This document shows, in pieces, positions 40,832 to 48,136 of a stretch of DNA of 64,000 nucleotides (positions are counted from its first letter, which is position 1; every line of letters begins with the position of its first letter). A model generated the notes under the pieces. That model ran no database searches, was not told where the DNA came from, and saw only the letters and a list, made by a program, of their open reading frames with translations. The position numbers were made by a program, and so were the translations under genes. The stretch is from Anaerococcus senegalensis JC48 (GTDB lineage: Bacteria; Bacillota; Clostridia; Tissierellales; Peptoniphilaceae), in NCBI RefSeq assembly GCF_000321005.1, contig NZ_HE578907.1, positions 918,728 through 982,727 of the forward strand, written 5' to 3'.

Positions 40832-42337
40832 TTAATGTCTGAAATGTCTGTTGTTGGTAAATACCATGGACATTTTGTACTCATTACATTTGTCAATTGA
40901 ATCTTTATCTCTAATTGATCCGCCTGGTTGAATAATTGATTTTACTCCAATTTTGTGCGCAAATTCTACACAATCATCGAATGGGAAAAAGGCATCTGAT
41001 GACATAATTGAATCAGTAAAGTCTACATCTGGGTGGTTATTTTTGATTGATTCTAGGGCCCAAATTCTTGAAGTTTGTCCACAGCCAACTCCCAAAGTTT
41101 TTCCATCTTTTACAATTACAATTGCATTTGATTTGGTATATTTTACAACTGACATTGCAAATTTTAAATCGTCAATATCTTTTTTTTCTGGTTTAACCTC
41201 AGTTACTACTTCAAAATCATCTTCTTTTGTATCCCTATCTTGGACTAAAACTTTTCCTTCCAAATATTTTACATCCTCTTTTACAAAATCTTTTGAAAGG
41301 TCGACTTTTATTAGACGAATATTTTTCTTTTTAGATAAAATTTCCAAAGCTTCTTTTGTAAAGTCATTTGCTGCAACAATTTCAAGGAAAATTTCACTCA
41401 TCATACCTGCAGTTTTTTCATCAACAACTCCATTTAAGGCAACAATTCCACCAAAAATTGATAAAGAATCAGCTTCGTAAGCTTTTTTGTAAGCATCAAA
41501 AGCATTTTCTCCAATAGCAGCCCCACAAGGTGATTGGTGTTTTAAAGCAACACAAGAATTTTCACCAAGTTCTTTGGCTAGTTCCAAGGCAACATTTAAG
41601 TCATTGTAATTATTAAAACTCATTGCCTTTCCGTGAAGAATTTCTATATCTTTTAAAAGTCCTTTTGCATAAGTATCCTCATATAAACTTGCACTTTGAC
41701 TTGGATTTTCTCCATATCTTAATTCTTCAATTTTTCTTAGACCATAAGTTTTATATTCGCTATCTTTTTGAGTTAAATCTTTGAAAAATCTTGATATAAC
41801 ACTATCATAATAAGCTGTAAGAGAATAAGCCTTCATTGCTAAATATCTTCTATATTCTAAATCAAGATCATTTTTTTCTAATTTATCTAAAAATTCTTCA
41901 TAATCACTTGGATCAGTCAAAACTATGCAATCTTTATGATTTTTTGCAGCAGATCTAATCAAAGTTGGTCCACCAATATCAATATTTTCGATAATATTGT
42001 CAATATCATTACTCTTTAAGGACTCTTCAAACTTATATAAGTTTACAACAACTATATCAATATCTTTGATATTATTTTCTTCCACAGTCTTTTTGTGATT
42101 TTCGTCATCTCTTTTATAAAGAATTCCACCGTGAACATATGGTGATAAAGTTTTTACCCTACCATCCAAAATTTCTGGAAAATTTGTTATTTCCTCAATT
42201 TCTTTTACATCCACTCCACTTTCTTTAATTTTTTTGTATGTACCACCAGTAGATACAATTTCAACACCTAATTCACTCAATCTTTTAGCAAGTTTTTCTA
42301 CATCCTTTTTTTCAGTAACAGATATTAAAGCTCTCAT
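40832..42337 (-). CDS. purH: Bifunctional AICAR formyltransferase/IMP cyclohydrolase
   Basis: 501 residues. N-terminal IMP cyclohydrolase (methylglyoxal-synthase fold, LSELGVEIVSTGGTYKKI) and C-terminal formyltransferase with the catalytic KH pair in CVALKHQSPCGAA, plus RYGENPSQSASLY and IIQPGGSIRD. It performs the last two steps to IMP, which guaB in the same operon uses. An AGGAGGGA ribosome site precedes the ATG. Downstream of a leader ORF and hairpin. Confidence 0.96.
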   Translation of the reverse strand: MRALISVTEKKDVEKLAKRLSELGVEIVSTGGTYKKIKESGVDVKEIEEITNFPEILDGRVKTLSPYVHGGILYKRDDENHKKTVEENNIKDIDIVVVNLYKFEESLKSNDIDNIIENIDIGGPTLIRSAAKNHKDCIVLTDPSDYEEFLDKLEKNDLDLEYRRYLAMKAYSLTAYYDSVISRFFKDLTQKDSEYKTYGLRKIEELRYGENPSQSASLYEDTYAKGLLKDIEILHGKAMSFNNYNDLNVALELAKELGENSCVALKHQSPCGAAIGENAFDAYKKAYEADSLSIFGGIVALNGVVDEKTAGMMSEIFLEIVAANDFTKEALEILSKKKNIRLIKVDLSKDFVKEDVKYLEGKVLVQDRDTKEDDFEVVTEVKPEKKDIDDLKFAMSVVKYTKSNAIVIVKDGKTLGVGCGQTSRIWALESIKNNHPDVDFTDSIMSSDAFFPFDDCVEFAHKIGVKSIIQPGGSIRDKDSIDKCNEYKMSMVFTNNRHFRH

Positions 42338-42381
42338 TAATCCCTCCTATAAGCTTTTAGTCTAAATTTAAAGACAAGAAA

Positions 42382-42408
42382 AGGGAAGCTAATAAAATTA
42401 GCTTCCCT
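42382..42408 (-). terminator. Terminator/attenuator hairpin in the purH leader
   Basis: Twelve-bp perfect stem AGGGAAGCTAAT (42382-42393) with ATTAGCTTCCCT (42397-42408), followed on the minus-strand transcript by a U-rich run (UUUUCUUGUCUUU), 45 nt before the purH start. The stop codon of the leader ORF is in its ascending arm. Confidence 0.75.
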
Positions 42409-42538
42409 GACAAAACATTACTACATTAATAGACAAATTTGGGCATAAAAATCTAGAGAAAGATCTTAGTCTTTCAATTTTTTTCATAGATAAAATTGTA
42501 TTTGAAAATTTTCTTATTTTAAAAATAAATCTCATCAT
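42398..42538 (-). CDS. 46-codon leader ORF upstream of purH
   Basis: Small ORF beginning ATGATG at 42538, 5 bp after GGGGG (42544-42548), encoding a basic, hydrophobic peptide (MMRFIFKIRKFSNTILSMKK...MFCQGS). Its TAA (42398-42400) lies within the first arm of the hairpin before purH. A ribosome at the stop would cover that arm and prevent the stem. A second small stem, GAAAGA/TCTTTC (42458-42475), lies inside the ORF. I know no named family. It could be a true small protein, a regulatory leader or both. Confidence 0.55.
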   Translation of the reverse strand: MMRFIFKIRKFSNTILSMKKIERLRSFSRFLCPNLSINVVMFCQGS

Positions 42539-42565
42539 TAATTCCCCCAACTTGAATGTAAAATA

Positions 42566-42574
42566 ATCATACCA
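42566..42574 (-). promoter_or_regulatory. Extended -10 promoter of the purH operon
   Basis: Minus strand TGG-TATGAT (42574 to 42566), an extended -10 with no good -35; it would start transcription near 42559, about 20 nt before the leader ORF. Confidence 0.45.
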
Positions 42575-42636
42575 TAGTTTTTTTGAAAATTAAAGATATA
42601 TCTTATATTTTTAAAAAATTTAGTAAATTTTTGCAA

Positions 42637-42660
42637 AAAATAGGACTTAAATCCTATTTT
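42637..42660 (-). terminator. Terminator overlapping the polymerase stop codon
   Basis: AAAATAGGA (42637-42645) with TCCTATTTT (42652-42660). The stop codon of the Y-family polymerase is inside the right arm, as also seen for the RpiR gene ending at 57362. Confidence 0.75.
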
Positions 42661-43897
42661 ATCTAATCATTCCATTAGGAAGAGTAACTATTTCTGTCCT
42701 ATCTTTTGGAAATTTTTTATTATTTTTTAAAGAGGCAAAAGTTAAAATATCCTTATTGTATTTTTTTCTTATGTTATAAATTGCCTTATCCAAATTTTCT
42801 TTTTTCACAATTTCTTTATAATCTGAAAAAATATCTGTCTGAGTAGGAATTTTATCATCTACAAGATTTATCGCCCTAAGCCCCAAGGCTCTTATTGGAA
42901 AATTCCACTTATATTTTTTCTTAAAAAGATCTATGGCTTTTTCTGCAAGAATTATCGAAGATTGAGTTGGATTACTTATTGGTGATTGAAATTCATATGA
43001 AAGTAAATTATTATCCCTAATAAAAATTTTTATTCCCATGGAAGAAAGATTTGCTTCTCTCAATCTTTTAGAAACATTTAAAGATAAAATTTGAAAAATA
43101 TTATACACTTCTTCATTTGTGTATAAATCTTCAACAAGAGTTGATGAATTTCCTATAGTTTTTATCACTTCCCTATAAGAATAATCTTTAACTGGTCTAT
43201 CATCAAAACCATTTGCATATTGCCACAAATAAAGTCCATTAATTCCCAAAATTCCCTTGACTGTTTTAACATCACTTTTTGCAAGCTCTCTCAAAGTATA
43301 AATTCCTATTCCATTTAATTTTTTCTTTGTAGCATTTCCAATTCCAATTATTGAAGAAATATCTAAAGGCCAAATTATTTTTTTAAAATTTTCTCTTTTT
43401 ATTACACTTGTTGCATCTGGCTTTTTTAAATCTGATCCAAGTTTTGCAAAAACTTTGTTAAAAGAAACTCCAACACTTACAGTAATTCCCAATTCATTTT
43501 TCATTCTTTTTCTAATTTCATTTGCAATTTCTTCTCCACTTCCAAAAAGTTTTAAACTTTCACTCACATCAAGCCAACATTCATCAAGACCAAAAGGCTC
43601 GACCCTATTTGTATAAGAATAATAAATTTTTCTGGCCTTTCTTGAAAATTCTAAATATTTTTCATAATGAGGAGGGACTAAGATTAAATTTGGACATTTT
43701 ATTTTTGCCTGCCAAATTGCCTCTCCTGTTTTTACTCCCATAATTTTTGCCTCTTGACTTTTTGCAAGAATTATCCCGTGCCTATTTTTTGGATCTCCAC
43801 AGACTGCCATTGCCTTATTTTTTAATTTTGGATTTAATTTTGCCTCGATTGATGCATAACAAGAATTCATGTCTGAATGTAGAATTGTCCTTAACAT
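42659..43897 (-). CDS. Y-family DNA polymerase (DinB/UmuC-like, Pol IV type)
   Basis: 412 residues. Translesion polymerase: palm with LHSDMNSCYASIEA (metal Asp 9 and steric-gate region) and VEPFGLDECWLDVS near 103-115 (catalytic Asp-Glu), the finger arm, helix-hairpin-helix-like thumb IIGIGNATKKKLNGIGIYTLRELA and a little-finger domain. It resembles the Firmicutes DinB/UvrX-like group. No obvious beta-clamp QLxLF motif was seen; TDIFSD near 350 is the closest. It diverges from the repressor/protease pair and shares their operator array. Confidence 0.9.
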   Translation of the reverse strand: MLRTILHSDMNSCYASIEAKLNPKLKNKAMAVCGDPKNRHGIILAKSQEAKIMGVKTGEAIWQAKIKCPNLILVPPHYEKYLEFSRKARKIYYSYTNRVEPFGLDECWLDVSESLKLFGSGEEIANEIRKRMKNELGITVSVGVSFNKVFAKLGSDLKKPDATSVIKRENFKKIIWPLDISSIIGIGNATKKKLNGIGIYTLRELAKSDVKTVKGILGINGLYLWQYANGFDDRPVKDYSYREVIKTIGNSSTLVEDLYTNEEVYNIFQILSLNVSKRLREANLSSMGIKIFIRDNNLLSYEFQSPISNPTQSSIILAEKAIDLFKKKYKWNFPIRALGLRAINLVDDKIPTQTDIFSDYKEIVKKENLDKAIYNIRKKYNKDILTFASLKNNKKFPKDRTEIVTLPNGMIR

Positions 43898-43906
43898 TTT
43901 TCCTCC

Positions 43907-43935
43907 TTGAACTTAAATGACTAATAATGTATAAT
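43907..43935 (+). promoter_or_regulatory. Promoter of the XRE repressor operon
   Basis: TTGAAC (43907-43912), 17-bp spacer, TATAAT (43930-43935) on the plus strand. Operator copy A overlaps its -35; copies B-E lie downstream of the start. The leader would be about 97 nt. Confidence 0.55.
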
Positions 43936-44020
43936 TATGACATTAAATGACTTAATTAAATTTTAAGACGCTTAATGTCTTTTGTCAAGACTTTAAACGA
44001 CTATAAGTCTCTAAGTGTCT
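43908..44020. promoter_or_regulatory. Array of five 15-bp imperfect palindromes (operator cluster)
   Basis: Copies: A TGAACTTAAATGACT (43908), B TGACATTAAATGACT (43938), C AGACGCTTAATGTCT (43966), D AGACTTTAAACGACT (43988), E AGTCTCTAAGTGTCT (44006). The consensus is roughly WGWC-N2-YTAA-N2-GWCT with dyad symmetry around TTAA. Centres are 30, 28, 22 and 18 bp apart. C fills the spacer of the polymerase promoter and A the repressor promoter. Spacing near helical turns suggests cooperative repressor binding. No match to the Gram-positive LexA box. Confidence 0.75.
43960..43988 (-). promoter_or_regulatory. Promoter of the Y-family polymerase gene
   Basis: Minus strand TTGACA (43988 to 43983), 17-bp spacer, TAAAAT (43965 to 43960). 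Near-consensus, with operator copy C occupying the spacer and copy B at the start site, so it should be strong but tightly repressed. Confidence 0.7.
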
Positions 44021-44038
44021 TTTTACAAAGGAGAGAAT

Positions 44039-44437
44039 ATGAGTTTTGGAACTAAGTTAAGACAACTTCGTGAAGATAAAAATTTAACTCAAGAAGAATT
44101 AGCAAAACTTGTTGGAGTTTCTTTAAAAACAATTTCTAGATATGAAATGGGTGAATCTAAACCAAGATATAGAAAAGTTTATGATAAACTTGCAGAAATT
44201 TTAGATACTAGCCATGATTACCTTGTAACTGATGAGGATAATTTTATTCTTGATGCTAGAGAAAAATATGGTTATAAGGGAGCAAGAGATGCTAAAGAAA
44301 TGGTTGATGGTGTAATTGGCCTTATGGCTGGTGGAGAAATAGATGAAAAAGATAAAAAAGCAATCCTAGATTCTATCCAAGAGGCCTATTATATAGCAAA
44401 AAGTAAAAATAAGAAATATAATCCCAACAAAGATTAG
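44039..44437 (+). CDS. XRE-family helix-turn-helix repressor
   Basis: 132 residues from the ATG at 44039 (AAAGGAGAG 4-5 bp upstream; an in-frame GTG at 44015 lies inside operator E). HTH at residues 4-60: LRQLREDKNLTQEELAKLVGVSLKTISRYEMGESKPRYRKVYDKLAEIL. The remaining 70 residues are Lys/Glu-rich and helical with a flexible middle (DAKEMVDGV), suited to oligomerisation or cleavage. Directly followed by an ImmA-type peptidase, as in ImmR/ImmA and DdrO/IrrE pairs, and divergent from a DNA polymerase. Confidence 0.88.
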   Translation: MSFGTKLRQLREDKNLTQEELAKLVGVSLKTISRYEMGESKPRYRKVYDKLAEILDTSHDYLVTDEDNFILDAREKYGYKGARDAKEMVDGVIGLMAGGEIDEKDKKAILDSIQEAYYIAKSKNKKYNPNKD

Positions 44438-44444
44438 GTGAATT

Positions 44445-44996
44445 ATGTCTTTTTTGTACGATCAAATTTATGAAGATGTAAAAAAATTAATTAAAAAATA
44501 TGACAGCAGAGATCCTAAGGAAATTTTAATTCAAAGAGGGGTAAATATAATTGCCTTTAAGGAGAATACAAGACTTTTGGGAATGTATAAAATTATTAAA
44601 AGGAATTCTTTTGTTTTTTATAATCCCTTTGTAGATAAAAGAATTCAAAATATGGTTTTTGCCCACGAATTAGGCCATGATATTTATCATAGAGAGATGG
44701 CAAAAAATGAAAATCTAATTGAATATGAACTCTTTGATATAAACAGTGAAATGGAATTGTGCGCAAATATTTTTGCAGCCCACCTTCTTTTAGATGAAAA
44801 ACAATTACTAATGGACATAAAAGAAGGCTATACTTACAACCAACTTGCATCAATTTATAATGTAAATGTAAATCTTATGATTTTTAAATTAAATGAGATG
44901 CATAGGATGGGAATAAATATTAGAAAAGAAGAGGCTGATTCAAGATTTTTTAGAGATATTAACGGTAAGGATATGAGAAACCATGACATATATTGA
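44445..44996 (+). CDS. ImmA/IrrE-type zinc metallopeptidase
   Basis: 183 residues. Zinc motif HELGH near residues 74-78 (VFAHELGHDIYHRE) and the downstream Glu in SEMELCANIFAAHLLL near 105 define ImmA/IrrE (DUF955). Such enzymes cleave an XRE repressor encoded next to them: ImmR in ICEBs1 and phages, DdrO in Deinococcus. Starts 7 bp after the repressor and overlaps mnmM by 14 bp. No integrase or phage gene lies nearby, so this is a chromosomal pair. Confidence 0.9.
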   Translation: MSFLYDQIYEDVKKLIKKYDSRDPKEILIQRGVNIIAFKENTRLLGMYKIIKRNSFVFYNPFVDKRIQNMVFAHELGHDIYHREMAKNENLIEYELFDINSEMELCANIFAAHLLLDEKQLLMDIKEGYTYNQLASIYNVNVNLMIFKLNEMHRMGINIRKEEADSRFFRDINGKDMRNHDIY

Positions 44997-45546
44997 TGAA
45001 ATTATAAATAATCCAGTAAAACTTTCCCATTATATTATAGAAAATAGGACAAAAAATAATATAAAAGCCTGTGATATGACAGCAGGAAATGGCTATGATT
45101 CAAAATTTATATTGGATAAAAAAAATCCAGAAATTTTGTATGCCTTTGATATCCAAGTTTTGGCAAAAAATAATACCATAAAACTTATTGGAAGTCGAAG
45201 CAATTTAAAATTTATTCTCGATAATCATAAGAACATAGATAAATATATAAATGAAAAAATAGACCTTTTTGTTTATAATCTTGGTTTTCTACCAAAAGGC
45301 GATAAATCCATAACTACAGATTATAAATCAGTCATAGAATCTTTAAAATCTTCTTTAAAACTTTTAAACAAAAACGGTCTTATTTTAATAACTTTTTATC
45401 CTGGTCATGATAAAGGAAAAGAAGAGTCCAAATATATTGGTGAATTTTTAAAAAGTTTAAATCAAAAATTATTTCAAGTTATTAAATATGATTTTTTCAA
45501 TCAAATAAACAATCCTCCCTACCTAGTTTCTATAAGAAAGCTATAA
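44983..45546 (+). CDS. mnmM: Class I SAM methyltransferase, YtqB/MnmM-like
   Basis: 187 residues. DMTAGNGYDSKFIL is the SAM loop of the rRNA_methylase-like YtqB family; DLFVYNLGFLPKGDKSITT and TFYPGHDKGKEESKYI are its other blocks. YtqB of Bacillus (MnmM) methylates 5-aminomethyl-2-thiouridine in tRNA. Starts within the peptidase gene, so it is expressed with the repressor/protease operon; a link between tRNA modification and damage control is not established. Confidence 0.8.
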   Translation: MTYIDEIINNPVKLSHYIIENRTKNNIKACDMTAGNGYDSKFILDKKNPEILYAFDIQVLAKNNTIKLIGSRSNLKFILDNHKNIDKYINEKIDLFVYNLGFLPKGDKSITTDYKSVIESLKSSLKLLNKNGLILITFYPGHDKGKEESKYIGEFLKSLNQKLFQVIKYDFFNQINNPPYLVSIRKL

Positions 45547-45591
45547 AAGATTTTTTTTATTTGTTATAATTAGAAAAGGAAAGGATATTAA

Positions 45592-46926
45592 ATGAAAAAA
45601 CGAAGATTTTTTACTTTTGCTATAATTTCAATTTTACTTATTCTTGCTTTTTTAAATTTTACAAGCCCAAAAAATGCAAATAAAATTGATCTACCTAGTC
45701 TTGAAGATAAAAAAATAGAAAATTTATCCAAAGACCAGTATGTAGAAGATTTTGAGTTTGCATATAATACTTTGGAAACTTATTATCCATATTTTGATAT
45801 AAACAAGAAAGTTAATAACGTTGATTGGCTAGCAAAAAAAGATTATTACAAAAAATACATTGAAGATTCAAAAAATGATGTAGATTTTGGATTGAGGATG
45901 AATAAAATTTTATATGAACTTAATAACGACCACACTCATTTAATTGATCAAAATCAATCTGTATATATGTATATAAATTATTACAAACTCCCAGAAAATG
46001 ATTGGCGTCATGATATTAGTAAAATTTATGAAAAAGAAAATGTAAGAAGAAGATATAAATTAGATAACAAAAAAATTGATAATTATCTGGAATACAACCA
46101 ATATGAAATCATGTCAAAAATAAATCCCAAAAATGTCTTGGTTGGAAATGCTAAAGATGGATTTTCGAATGAAAATAATTTAAATGGTGAAAATATTAGC
46201 ACTCAAAAAATCAACAAGGATATTGCTTATTTAAAAATAAATTCAATGCTTAATTATGATTATTCATCAAAAGACCATAAAAAAATCAAGTCTTACCTTA
46301 AAAAAATCAAAAATAAAAAAGCTTTAATAATTGATATTAGAGGTAATACTGGTGGCGACTCTAGATATTGGCAAGATTTTCTATTACCAAGCATTATTGA
46401 TAAGCCATATTCAACTAAATATTATTCCTTTATTAAAAAAGGAGATTTAAATAAAAAAGTTATCAGTCAAGAAAAATACAATGAAGGAGTCAGTGGATTT
46501 TTAAATGAAAGCAATTTTTCAAATGAAACTAAGGAAATTCTTTCAAAATTTGATTATTATACAAACTATCCTATTTTAGTAAATCCTAGTGAAGATTCTA
46601 TAAAATTTAAGGGAAATATTTATCTACTAATAGACTCAACTGTATATTCTTCTGCTGAAATGCTTGCATCTTTTTGTAAAGAAACAAAACTTGCAACTTT
46701 AGTTGGAAGTCAAAGTAAGGGAGATGGAATAGGGACAGATCCTTTACAAATTGATCTTCCAAATTCAGGATATGTATTAAGATTTCCAAAAGAAATTGGA
46801 CTTACAGAGTCAGGTTATATAAATGAAATTGAAAAAACAAATCCTGATATAAGTATTGACTCAAATAGATATGATGAAATAAAAGAACAACCAATAATAC
46901 AAAAAATAATTGAAATGGAAGGCTAA
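45592..46926 (+). CDS. Membrane-anchored S41-family peptidase
   Basis: 444 residues. N-terminal signal anchor (residues 5-22), spacer, then an S41/tricorn-core-like domain. IIDIRGNTGGDSRYW is the oxyanion region and IDSTVYSSAEMLASF near 350 carries the nucleophile Ser, followed by VGSQSKGDGIG. There is no PDZ domain, so it differs from CtpA. The substrate is unknown; extracytoplasmic protein or peptide processing is likely. A TATAAT lies 25-30 bp upstream and the gene is monocistronic. Confidence 0.82.
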   Translation: MKKRRFFTFAIISILLILAFLNFTSPKNANKIDLPSLEDKKIENLSKDQYVEDFEFAYNTLETYYPYFDINKKVNNVDWLAKKDYYKKYIEDSKNDVDFGLRMNKILYELNNDHTHLIDQNQSVYMYINYYKLPENDWRHDISKIYEKENVRRRYKLDNKKIDNYLEYNQYEIMSKINPKNVLVGNAKDGFSNENNLNGENISTQKINKDIAYLKINSMLNYDYSSKDHKKIKSYLKKIKNKKALIIDIRGNTGGDSRYWQDFLLPSIIDKPYSTKYYSFIKKGDLNKKVISQEKYNEGVSGFLNESNFSNETKEILSKFDYYTNYPILVNPSEDSIKFKGNIYLLIDSTVYSSAEMLASFCKETKLATLVGSQSKGDGIGTDPLQIDLPNSGYVLRFPKEIGLTESGYINEIEKTNPDISIDSNRYDEIKEQPIIQKIIEMEG

Positions 46927-47001
46927 GGCCTTCTATTTGCTTATATAAAAATAACAAGTATAATTTTTTGGTTGAAAGTTATTTAAAATTAAGGAGTAGT
47001 T

Positions 47002-47539
47002 ATGAGTCTTTTTTCAATTTTGATACTAGCAATAGGACTTAGCATGGATGCTTTTGCCGCTAGCATTTGCCAAGGTCTTCAAATAAAAGAAACCTCAATC
47101 AAAGATACCCTTAGTATTGGTCTTTGTTTTGGAATTTTTCAAGGAATAATGCCAATAATCGGATATTTTCTTGCTTCAAGTTTTGCAAATTCAATAAAAG
47201 CAATTGATCATTGGGTTGCTTTTATTTTATTATTTATAATTGGTTTCCAAATGATAAGAGAAAATTAGTCATGGTCTAAGTTTTAAATCTTTACTTTCTC
47301 TTGGAATTGCAACAAGTATTGATGCAATGGCAGTTGGAGTATCATTCGCATTTTTAAATGTAAATATTTTTTCATCAAGTTTAATAATAGGATTTGCAAC
47401 CTTTCTTCTTTCATCAATAGCCTTTAAAATCGGAAACAAATTAGGAATGAGAAGTAAACAAATTTCCGAGCTTATTGGAGGAATAATTTTAATTTTACTA
47501 GGAACTAAAATATTAATTGAACACTTATTTTTACAATAA
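47002..47539 (+). pseudogene. mntP: Manganese efflux pump MntP, frameshifted
   Basis: Frame one gives the N-terminal half (ILAIGLSMDAFAASICQG and three helices) and stops at 47266-47268. Frame two, starting in the overlap ([33 protein letters not shown]), gives the second half with the second conserved Asp motif. One extra base in the A-run at 47261-47264 explains the shift. The joined length of about 179 residues fits MntP. It is either a genuine inactivation, phase-variable slippage or a sequencing error. Confidence 0.8.
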
Positions 47540-47552
47540 TTTTTTTAAAAAT

Positions 47553-47581
47553 AAAGAACTTCCTTTTTATGGAAGTTCTTT
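47553..47581. terminator. Bidirectional terminator between mntP and the phosphoribosyltransferase
   Basis: AAAGAACTTCC (47553-47563) with GGAAGTTCTTT (47571-47581), 11-bp stem flanked by T-runs on both strands. Confidence 0.9.
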
Positions 47582-47591
47582 TTATTTATAT

Positions 47592-48131
47592 TTAAATTTC
47601 AAAAACAGGAAGTTTTTCTAGATATATTATATCATCTCTATTTGCTGCATCCCCTTCAGCAAGAATTGCAAGTTTTTGTACAACTTCTCCTCCTGCTTTT
47701 TCTACTAAACTTTCTAGAGCATTCATAGATTCTCCAGTTGATATTACATCATCAACTAAAGCTATTTTCTTATCCTTTATTTTTTCTACATCTATTGAGT
47801 CCAAAAATAATTTTTGAGTATTTTTTGTTGTTATAGAATTTACTTCTACATTTATTGGATCATTCATATATGCTTTTTCAGATTTTCTAGCTACTACAAA
47901 TGATTTTTCTCCTATATTTTTTGCAATTTCATGAGCAAGGGAAATTCCCTTTGCTTCTGCTGTTAGAATTATATCAGCATCTACTTTTTTGCTAAGCTCT
48001 TTTCCTGCTTTTTCTGCAAGTTCTGCATCTCCTAACAATACAAAAGATGCAATTTTTAAATTATCCGAAATTTGTATTATTGGTAAATCTCTTTCAAGTC
48101 CACATACTTTTAATTTGTAATAATTCATCAA
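47592..48131 (-). CDS. Type I phosphoribosyltransferase, Apt/Xpt-like
   Basis: 179 residues. The PRPP-binding motif is KIALVDDVISTGESMNAL near 120-137; the dimer/flap segment SFVVARKSEKAYMND and LTAEAKGISLAHEIA resemble adenine/xanthine-type enzymes. The base preference is not visible in sequence. It sits 6 bp downstream of a purine-type permease, so the two likely import and salvage the same base. Confidence 0.8.
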   Translation of the reverse strand: MMNYYKLKVCGLERDLPIIQISDNLKIASFVLLGDAELAEKAGKELSKKVDADIILTAEAKGISLAHEIAKNIGEKSFVVARKSEKAYMNDPINVEVNSITTKNTQKLFLDSIDVEKIKDKKIALVDDVISTGESMNALESLVEKAGGEVVQKLAILAEGDAANRDDIIYLEKLPVFEI

Positions 48132-48136
48132 AACTC

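Noticed and set aside
43908-44020. LexA/SOS boxes upstream of the Y-family polymerase
   Set aside because: The repeats do not match the Gram-positive box CGAAC-N4-GTTCG; their core is TTAA flanked by GWC.
44039-44996. Prophage or ICE immunity region
   Set aside because: The XRE/ImmA pair could come from a mobile element, but no integrase, excisionase, replication or structural gene is near, and the flanks are core genes.
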